Assembly (NCBI GenBank): GCA_002373775.1
Contig: DFJW01000018.1
Span: 118,064 to 128,249, forward strand
Reading direction: 5' to 3'
DNA from: Ruminococcus flavefaciens
Lineage (GTDB): Bacteria; Bacillota; Clostridia; Oscillospirales; Ruminococcaceae
Length of the DNA: 10,186 bases
Positions within the stretch are counted from its first letter, which is position 1. Each line of letters opens with the position of its first letter. The translations under genes and the position numbers were made by a program. The notes beneath the pieces were generated by a model. The model worked only from the letters and a program-made list of their open reading frames with translations. It had not been told where the DNA came from and made no database searches. Positions 5,097 to 10,186 of this stretch are shown here, piece by piece.

Positions 5097-8000
5097 ATGC
5101 AGTGTAAAATATGCGGTTCAGAGATCTATGACGGAGCATATATTTGTCCTGTATGCGGCAACCAGCAGGGAACTGTTGAGCAGTTGCATCATGATATTTA
5201 CAATCCGTTTGCTTCTGAATACACAAAAAGAGCAGAAAAGAAGAAGGGGAAGCCGGCAGCCAGGATCATAGCAGTGGTTTGTACGGCTGTGGTCATCCTG
5301 GGCGGAGGAACTTTCGCGGCTTTCAAGGTGCTTCCGAAACTTCGTAAGGCCAAGGAGCAGCCGACTGTGGAGACGTTGGCTGATATAGGCTATACCTCCC
5401 CACCGAATACAGAAGCATTCGTGCCGCTCGACAACGGCACTTACCTTATATCAGACGAACTCATCGTTTGCTTTGATCCTTTAGCTTCTGAAAACGACAT
5501 TAACGCTCTCATCGAAAGCTATGACGGAGAGATAGTAGGACGCAACCAGATCCTCGGTGATTATCAGATACGCTTCACCGGTTCGGGAAAGGATTACATA
5601 GAGAACATCGCTGATTCTCTCGGGCAGAAGGCGCTCGTTGAAACCGTATGCTGGAACTATGCTTTCGAGAATGATGAAACGTTCTATCCTGATGATCCGG
5701 AATATACCAATAAGTGGGACATCTCTGATCCGGGCGGCAACAACTGGGGACTTGAGCTTATAGACGCGCCCGGTGCGTGGGAGTACCGTGATAAGCTCCG
5801 TAAAGTCAAAGTCGGTGTGCTCGATTCTGTCCTTGACCATGACCACGATGACTTGCAAATACCTCCGGAGCATACTTTTGTACTGCCAACAGATGAGTTC
5901 CGGACTCTCAGCCACCTTGAGGAATTCTATGACCTCAACAGTTCACATCAATGTTCAGGCTCAAAGCGGGATAATTGTGTTTTCTGTAATTTCAAGAATC
6001 ACGGAACTCACGTTTCCGGTATCATCGCCGCTAAGCTTAACAACGGCACAGGTGCTGCAGGCGTAGCACCGAATGCGGATCTGTATTTTGGCACATACTG
6101 GTACTACTACAGCGGCAACAGTGAATACCCATTGGGGAGTCTCAAAGATGACCTAGTTCCGGGAGGAGCCTATAGTTCTTTCTACAGTATGATGTACGGC
6201 ATAAGCAGGCTCGCTTCGAACGGCTGCCGCGTCATAAACATGAGTGTCGGAAGCAGTGAGAAGTCGGAACCAGGTGAAGAAGAGGCTGTACTTGCAGATT
6301 ACGCAGACCGTGCTTTCAGGCTTTTAGAGGATCAGGGATACGATTTCCTGGTCATAAAGTCTGCTGGAAACGGCAATAGTTTAGGGGTAGGTCAGGATGC
6401 AAGTAACTATTTCGACAACAGAATTCTGACAACAGGCTCATGCGCTCGTGCGCATACTATTATTGTGGCAAACTGTACTGACAACATTTTTGATACAGAT
6501 ATACTGCGTGATTCTCTGGCGGCTTGGATCGTTAATACTTGGGGCAGCGGAAATGCATACGCTTTGAATGAATCATCAAACTACGGAGACTTGGTAGATG
6601 TTGCTGCTCCAGGTACAGACATACTGAATGCTTACTATGGAAATGAATACGATAACATGTCCGGAACCTCTATGGCTGCACCCATGACAGCTGGAGTTTG
6701 TGCTCTTGTATATGGTGCGGATCCTTCGTTGAAATATTCTGTCGTCAAGACTATCGTATGCAATACAGGCAAGGCTCAGGCAATACGCGGTCCTTCCTAT
6801 TTTTATACCATCGTCAACGCGAAGGAAGCGCTTTCTTGCGCGCTTTCACTGAATGGCGGTCAGGTGCCTACGCTCCCTGCTCCCTATAAGCCTGACGCAG
6901 ACCCGAATGCACCGAATCTGTGCTATATGACAGGAAGCATCTATGACGGCGATACGGGAATGCTCTTGGAGAGTGTTGTAGAAGTCTGCGCGGTGAATGA
7001 TAAAACAGGCGAGAAATTCTACTCTACAAATGAAGCTAAGGCATGTACTTCAGGTTCCGACGGAATCACTGTAACAACTAGTTATGTTTATAACTTTACG
7101 TTGCCTCCTGGCAACTACACCATAGAACTTACCGCGGATGGCTTCGAGGATATTCAGGTCACCGGTATTAAGGTCACTGCTGGTGTGCTGGAAAAGGATT
7201 TTGTGATGTACCGATCTGAATCCGATGGTAAAGCAGTATACGGCATAGTCGGAGCGGAATGGGTTGTTAATCCAACGATAGACGCAGACGATATAATCGT
7301 AGGCGACAGGTACTCAGGGTTTGATACCTCTCTGTCCTCGCCATATGTCTACATAGAGCGGAATGGTAAGTACGGCCTTATCGGGTATGACGGAGAGATA
7401 GCCGTTGACCCGGAATATGACAGCTTCAACGGCGACGATTTTTACGGTCTGGACGACTTTGTCGCAGTTTATGACTCCAAATCAGGTGATACCATTTTTG
7501 TGCAGAATTACAACACTAGTGGCAACGAAAATTGGGAAATGGTCGAACAGAAAAAAGCATTTGGTCAGCCGGGTATAGGCACGAATGCGACAACCTACTT
7601 CATCGATGAAAACGATGGTAAGCTCTACGAAATGAACAGCTTTTCCAATAAGCCGGAAGAAACTTTCAGTGCTGATGCTTCCTATGTCGTGCAGAAGATA
7701 AACTGTGTTCGTTCTAAGTATGGAATAGAGGAGTCTTCAGCGACTGACGAGAAATTCTACCTTTACTCCGGCGGCGGACTTGGGGAAGAATCATTTGTCA
7801 CAGAAGGCTACAAGTACGTATATTCGAACGGACAAGGCAGTTGTGGGTGGTCAGGCTATCCGGACAACCGCTTTATCACGGACGGCTACACTACCGTAGC
7901 ATTCTCAAACGACATGAAAAAATGGGACGTCTATGATTCTCTCGGATATCTTATAGCATCTGACCTTGAGACTTTTGACTGCAACCTTGATCTGACTCCG

Positions 8001-8255
8001 TGGTGGAGCCCTGTGACTGCTTTCTTTAATAATGCTGACAGTTATGATTCTGCTGAAAACATATACGGAAAGCCTGCTCCGTTCTGTGCTACTGAGGGGT
8101 ATATCGCAGCCAAGAAAGACGGCGAGTACGGTTATCTTGACCTTGACGGAAATGAAGTTATCCCATTCGGCATCCTCGAGGACGTAAGACCTGTTCACGA
8201 CGGCAAGGCGTGGGCGAAGTTCGAAGGCAAATGGGGCGTACTTTCGTTTGAATAG
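5097..8255 (+). CDS. Membrane-anchored subtilisin-like (S8) serine protease with N-terminal zinc ribbon and C-terminal WG repeats
   Basis: The start is the ATG at 5097, because AAGGAG at 5084-5089 lies 7 bases upstream; an ATG at 5079 would put that site inside the gene. The 1052-residue product has a zinc ribbon (C3, C6, C17, C20), a basic segment, one transmembrane helix (about 56-77), a pro-domain-like region (about 115-185), and a peptidase S8 domain (about 236-590) with D243, H302 (HGTHVSG), oxyanion N425 (SAGNGNS) and S525 (MSGTSMAAP), so the catalytic set is complete. A carboxypeptidase-regulatory-like beta domain (about 606-705) and WG-type repeats follow (about 750-778 and 1001-1052: GKYGLIGYDG, GEYGYLDLDG, GKWGVLSFE). 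The positive-inside rule puts the ribbon in the cytoplasm and the protease outside. The substrate is unknown. It is apparently transcribed alone and closed by two hairpins. Confidence 0.9.
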   Translation: MQCKICGSEIYDGAYICPVCGNQQGTVEQLHHDIYNPFASEYTKRAEKKKGKPAARIIAVVCTAVVILGGGTFAAFKVLPKLRKAKEQPTVETLADIGYTSPPNTEAFVPLDNGTYLISDELIVCFDPLASENDINALIESYDGEIVGRNQILGDYQIRFTGSGKDYIENIADSLGQKALVETVCWNYAFENDETFYPDDPEYTNKWDISDPGGNNWGLELIDAPGAWEYRDKLRKVKVGVLDSVLDHDHDDLQIPPEHTFVLPTDEFRTLSHLEEFYDLNSSHQCSGSKRDNCVFCNFKNHGTHVSGIIAAKLNNGTGAAGVAPNADLYFGTYWYYYSGNSEYPLGSLKDDLVPGGAYSSFYSMMYGISRLASNGCRVINMSVGSSEKSEPGEEEAVLADYADRAFRLLEDQGYDFLVIKSAGNGNSLGVGQDASNYFDNRILTTGSCARAHTIIVANCTDNIFDTDILRDSLAAWIVNTWGSGNAYALNESSNYGDLVDVAAPGTDILNAYYGNEYDNMSGTSMAAPMTAGVCALVYGADPSLKYSVVKTIVCNTGKAQAIRGPSYFYTIVNAKEALSCALSLNGGQVPTLPAPYKPDADPNAPNLCYMTGSIYDGDTGMLLESVVEVCAVNDKTGEKFYSTNEAKACTSGSDGITVTTSYVYNFTLPPGNYTIELTADGFEDIQVTGIKVTAGVLEKDFVMYRSESDGKAVYGIVGAEWVVNPTIDADDIIVGDRYSGFDTSLSSPYVYIERNGKYGLIGYDGEIAVDPEYDSFNGDDFYGLDDFVAVYDSKSGDTIFVQNYNTSGNENWEMVEQKKAFGQPGIGTNATTYFIDENDGKLYEMNSFSNKPEETFSADASYVVQKINCVRSKYGIEESSATDEKFYLYSGGGLGEESFVTEGYKYVYSNGQGSCGWSGYPDNRFITDGYTTVAFSNDMKKWDVYDSLGYLIASDLETFDCNLDLTPWWSPVTAFFNNADSYDSAENIYGKPAPFCATEGYIAAKKDGEYGYLDLDGNEVIPFGILEDVRPVHDGKAWAKFEGKWGVLSFE

Positions 8256-8277
8256 ACGTGACAATATATACATTATC

Positions 8278-8300
8278 AATCTCAGGATACTGAGATTTTG
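8278..8300 (+). terminator. First hairpin after the protease gene
   Basis: AATCTCAG (8278-8285) and CTGAGATT (8290-8297) form a perfect 8-bp stem with a GATA loop, ending in TTTT (8296-8299). It lies 22 bases after the protease stop codon and probably acts with the stronger terminator that follows. Confidence 0.55.
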
Positions 8301-8320
8301 CATGGATAATAATGATACAA

Positions 8321-8348
8321 AAGACCGGTCTGACGACCGGCCTTTTTT
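8321..8348 (+). terminator. Rho-independent terminator between convergent genes
   Basis: CCGGTC (8325-8330) pairs with GACCGG (8335-8340) around TGAC, with partial extension outward, followed by six T residues (8343-8348). On the minus strand the stem is followed by TTTTG, so it may also stop, more weakly, the convergent operon that ends at 8407. Confidence 0.8.
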
Positions 8349-8382
8349 CCTTGTATTGTGATTTTTCCCTTATTGTTTCCAT

Positions 8383-8406
8383 CCGGTCCTAGATGCTCCT
8401 GACAGA
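8383..8406 (-). pseudogene. Decayed C-terminal remnant of the SRAP gene
   Basis: In frame with the SRAP ORF, after its TAG (8409-8407), the codons read S-V-R-S-I, TAG (8391-8389), D-R, then M at 8382-8380. The family consensus here is I-H-D-R-M-P, so the stop falls where the conserved His belongs. Beyond the M similarity ends and the terminator region begins. Confidence 0.6.
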
Positions 8407-8919
8407 CTATACCGCAACTTTGGCGATGACTGAGAACATAGGAATCTGCTTTCCGCTATGCTCCTCATATCGATACAGCCCTGCAAGAAAAGTTATCTCA
8501 GCTCCTGTCGGTTGAATTATGAAGCGGGTCTTTTTTATATCACGCTGCTGCCGGAGAGTGTTATATCCTTCCTCTGTAGGGAGAACGCCCCACTCATAGT
8601 ACCAGGAAGCAGGTATTATACAACGGCGGGCATGCCATGACTCTCGCCACAGGTTCTTTGGGTCGACTGTTTCAATACGACAGTTGATGATGGGCTTGGA
8701 GTAAGCTTCGTTGGTAAAGCCCCATACCATCGGGAACACTCCCATATTACCGCTTCTGCCAGAAGCTATAACAGCAGCAACATCGGTCGGTCTGATGTCT
8801 CCGGTCATAGCTATGCTCCTGGACATCGTTAACATTATCTCGTTTGCCAGCGGTGACTTCTGTGCTCTGGTTATGTAGTTTTCAAGCGACTTATAATCAG
8901 CATAGAACCAAGTACACAC
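8407..8919 (-). CDS. SRAP-domain (HMCES/YedK-like) DNA-protein crosslink repair protein, C-terminally truncated
   Basis: SRAP proteins cap abasic sites in single-stranded DNA by crosslinking through Cys2, which becomes N-terminal after Met removal. The GTG at 8919 places Cys directly at position 2 (MCTWF) and has AAAGGAG upstream, so this start is preferred. Visible family motifs are GDIRPTD (40-46), FPMVWGF (62-68), INCRIET (78-84, N79 matching the YedK Asn), RRCIIPASWYYEW (98-110, with catalytic-type E109) and FLAGLYRYE. At 170 residues it is shorter than the usual 200-230 and ends in FSVIAKVAV. The frame continues after TAG 8409-8407 as SVRSI, a second TAG, then DRM. This matches the family's IHDRMP segment with the catalytic His replaced by a stop. 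Probably inactivated. It is the last gene of a three-gene operon, 33 bases after the methyltransferase. Confidence 0.85.
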   Translation of the reverse strand: MCTWFYADYKSLENYITRAQKSPLANEIMLTMSRSIAMTGDIRPTDVAAVIASGRSGNMGVFPMVWGFTNEAYSKPIINCRIETVDPKNLWRESWHARRCIIPASWYYEWGVLPTEEGYNTLRQQRDIKKTRFIIQPTGAEITFLAGLYRYEEHSGKQIPMFSVIAKVAV

Positions 8920-8952
8920 TATGAAACATCTCCTTTATTTCTGTGTTAGAAA

Positions 8953-9567
8953 TTACTTCATATAAATAATCAGCAAACCATAATCGTTCCCTAATTTTTT
9001 GATACGGATTCCCCGAAACCCTGCTTTTTTTCCAAGAGCGATATATTCTTCTTTTGTGAATTTTCTAAACCCGTTCTTAGTGTAGAAGAATTTATCTAAG
9101 TTTTCTTTTGAAATTACAGCATTGTAGAATATACCGCCTTCTTTTAATACTCTGCTAATCTCAGCTATTCCCTTAGCAGTATCGCTCCAAAAGTATATGG
9201 TATTCATCGTTGTGACCACATCAAAGGAACTGTCTTTGAAGGAAAGGTCGCAGCAGTCACCAAGCTGAAATTTCATATTTCCCGAAGCAACATACTTACG
9301 ATTCGCTTCGGTTGCCTTTCTAACCATATCTTCAGATATATCAATTCCAGTGATAGAACACGGAGATTTCCGAATTATCAGCTTTTCAAGGTATCCGTTT
9401 CCAAATCCTACATCAAGTAGCTTAGTTTTTGGAGAAATGTTAATTTCTTCTATAATGCCCTTGTACATAACATTATTTGCACGGTTCATTGCCCATGTCA
9501 TGATTTTTCCTATAACTCCGCGCGGATTTCCACACTGCGAAGCCAAATAATCACCGAGTTTTCCCAT
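8953..9567 (-). CDS. Class I SAM-dependent methyltransferase
   Basis: The 204-residue product has the Rossmann-fold methyltransferase signature: motif I LLDVGFGNG (50-58), the acidic residue after strand 2 (D76 in GIDIS) that binds the SAM ribose, motif II SFDVVTTMNTIYFW (114-127) and motif III VLKEGGIF (140-147), as in the Methyltransf_11/UbiE-type group. The C-terminal part (ENLDKFFYTKNGFRKFTKEEY) resembles small-molecule methyltransferases, but the substrate cannot be told. The start is supported by AAGGTGG 8-9 bases before the ATG. It lies 19 bases after the upstream gene and 33 before the SRAP gene, in one operon. It appears complete. Confidence 0.87.
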   Translation of the reverse strand: MGKLGDYLASQCGNPRGVIGKIMTWAMNRANNVMYKGIIEEINISPKTKLLDVGFGNGYLEKLIIRKSPCSITGIDISEDMVRKATEANRKYVASGNMKFQLGDCCDLSFKDSSFDVVTTMNTIYFWSDTAKGIAEISRVLKEGGIFYNAVISKENLDKFFYTKNGFRKFTKEEYIALGKKAGFRGIRIKKLGNDYGLLIIYMK

Positions 9568-9586
9568 TTTTCCGCCACCTTTTCTT

Positions 9587-10111
9587 TTAATCTATACACA
9601 CCTGGCACCCATGAATACTGATATAGGCATCGTGTATTTTACATTTTGGGAAACCACATCTGGTAGGATCGTTCTCGTCAGCTTCGGACGACCATTCGGT
9701 CAGCGATTCTTCGATAATGTCTTCAGCGGTCATACGCTCTATCAGCTTTTGGAATGTATCAAGGTACTCCGCAACAAATTCTTCGTTCGGTTCATAGCCG
9801 AGTGTTTCCCAACCAAGTTTCTGTCTTGCACCCTCGATCACTCTAAGCATAAAGGCTTTATCTTCATCGAAACTATTCTTATCCCAAGGCATATCGACTA
9901 TATCAAAACCGACAGTACCAATTCCGCATACATTCTGATTCTTTTCAGCGAGAAACACCATAAAGTGTTTCTGGCTTTCTGTTTCGGCAAGCCTTCCACC
10001 ACTTAGACATAGTACATTGATAAACACAGAAGTACCGCCGTTTGACATATTCAGATCATCTTTCAGAGCGTCCTTGTCTGATTTGTAGTTAAAGCATATC
10101 ATGTTTGTCAA
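9587..10111 (-). CDS. Protein of unknown function with C-terminal Cys/His cluster
   Basis: I do not recognise this 174-residue product. Its C-terminus has C152-x4-C157, H160, H167 and C169-x2-C172 (ending GCQVCID), which looks like a small zinc-binding knuckle. The central part is acidic and helical (LDTFQKLIERMTAEDIIEESL). No signal peptide or membrane segment is seen. The TTG start at 10111 is preferred because GAGG lies 8 bases upstream; the ATG at 10102 (MICFNY) would be 17 bases from that site, though it remains possible. It is the first gene of a minus-strand operon with the methyltransferase and the SRAP gene. Operon membership is the only clue to its role. Confidence 0.75.
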   Translation of the reverse strand: MTNMICFNYKSDKDALKDDLNMSNGGTSVFINVLCLSGGRLAETESQKHFMVFLAEKNQNVCGIGTVGFDIVDMPWDKNSFDEDKAFMLRVIEGARQKLGWETLGYEPNEEFVAEYLDTFQKLIERMTAEDIIEESLTEWSSEADENDPTRCGFPKCKIHDAYISIHGCQVCID

Positions 10112-10147
10112 TGTTATCGCCTCAATCTTTATAAAGTTATATTACCA

Positions 10148-10176
10148 ATTATACCACAATCAGCCCTGCTTTTCAA
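10148..10176 (-). promoter_or_regulatory. Sigma-A-type promoter of the three-gene minus-strand operon
   Basis: On the minus strand TTGAAA (10176-10171) is followed by a 17-base spacer and TATAAT (10153-10148). Transcription would start near 10141, about 30 bases before the TTG start at 10111. No other promoter is evident in the short gaps between the three genes. Confidence 0.78.
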
Positions 10177-10186
10177 TCCAGTATAT

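Noticed and set aside
8158..8382. Minus-strand ORF of 74 codons starting METIREKSQY
   Set aside because: It runs across the bidirectional terminator and antisense to the protease end. Only its first residues belong to the decayed SRAP frame.
9611..10006. Plus-strand ORF of 131 codons opposite the Cys/His-cluster gene
   Set aside because: It is antisense to a gene with a promoter and ribosome binding site, and it has no motif or start signal of its own.
1..10186. CRISPR array or toxin-antitoxin pair
   Set aside because: No regularly spaced repeat-spacer pattern and no small overlapping gene pair with recognisable toxin or antitoxin sequence were seen.

Overview
The window looks like an accessory stretch of a gut-type Clostridia (Firmicutes) chromosome, probably Ruminococcus or a relative. 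This is inferred from Gram-positive style ribosome binding sites (AGGAGG, AAGGAG), sigma-A promoters with exact 17-base spacers, a WG-repeat protein with a zinc-ribbon/membrane N-terminus, and HsdM/SRAP sequence style. No ribosomal RNA or phylogenetic marker gene is present, so the genus is a guess.

Left part (1-3300, visibly AT-rich). The first 24 bases, read on the minus strand, match the anticodon loop and following 3' half of a tRNA-Met (CAU); the 5' half of the tRNA is absent. This is what the far end of an element integrated in a tRNA gene looks like. Next to it are short direct repeats and a rho-independent terminator. A minus-strand locus from 3098 to 204 then encodes a STAND/NACHT-type P-loop NTPase ending in about 33 pentapeptide repeats. 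It has a near-consensus promoter and a strong ribosome binding site, but an in-frame TAA at 2802-2804 splits it into a 98-codon 5' piece and a long 3' piece.

Junction (3300-3640). This gene-free stretch holds a GC-rich hairpin and a set of nested inverted repeats (3331-3632). The inner part (3423-3632) is a 210-base foldback flanked by TTATTA on both sides. It resembles a small non-autonomous (MITE-like) insertion into hsdM.

Middle (3640-8255, plus strand, richer in GC). A type I restriction-modification remnant comes first: hsdM lacking everything before its NPPY motif, overlapping by ATGA a half-length hsdS with one target recognition domain. No hsdR is visible. A large membrane-anchored subtilisin follows, with a cytoplasmic zinc ribbon, a transmembrane helix, a pro-domain, an S8 domain with complete catalytic residues, a carboxypeptidase-regulatory-like domain and WG repeats. 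It ends at two tandem hairpins.

Right part (8400-10186, minus strand). One promoter at the right edge (TTGAAA-N17-TATAAT) appears to drive three closely spaced genes: an unrecognised protein with a C-terminal Cys/His cluster, a class I SAM-dependent methyltransferase, and an SRAP (HMCES/YedK) protein. The SRAP gene has lost its C-terminal HDRMP region through two in-frame TAG codons.

Taken together this is a decaying defence/accessory island beside a tRNA attachment site. At least three gene families (NACHT-pentapeptide, type I R-M, SRAP) are interrupted or truncated, while the subtilisin, the methyltransferase and the Cys/His-cluster gene look intact.
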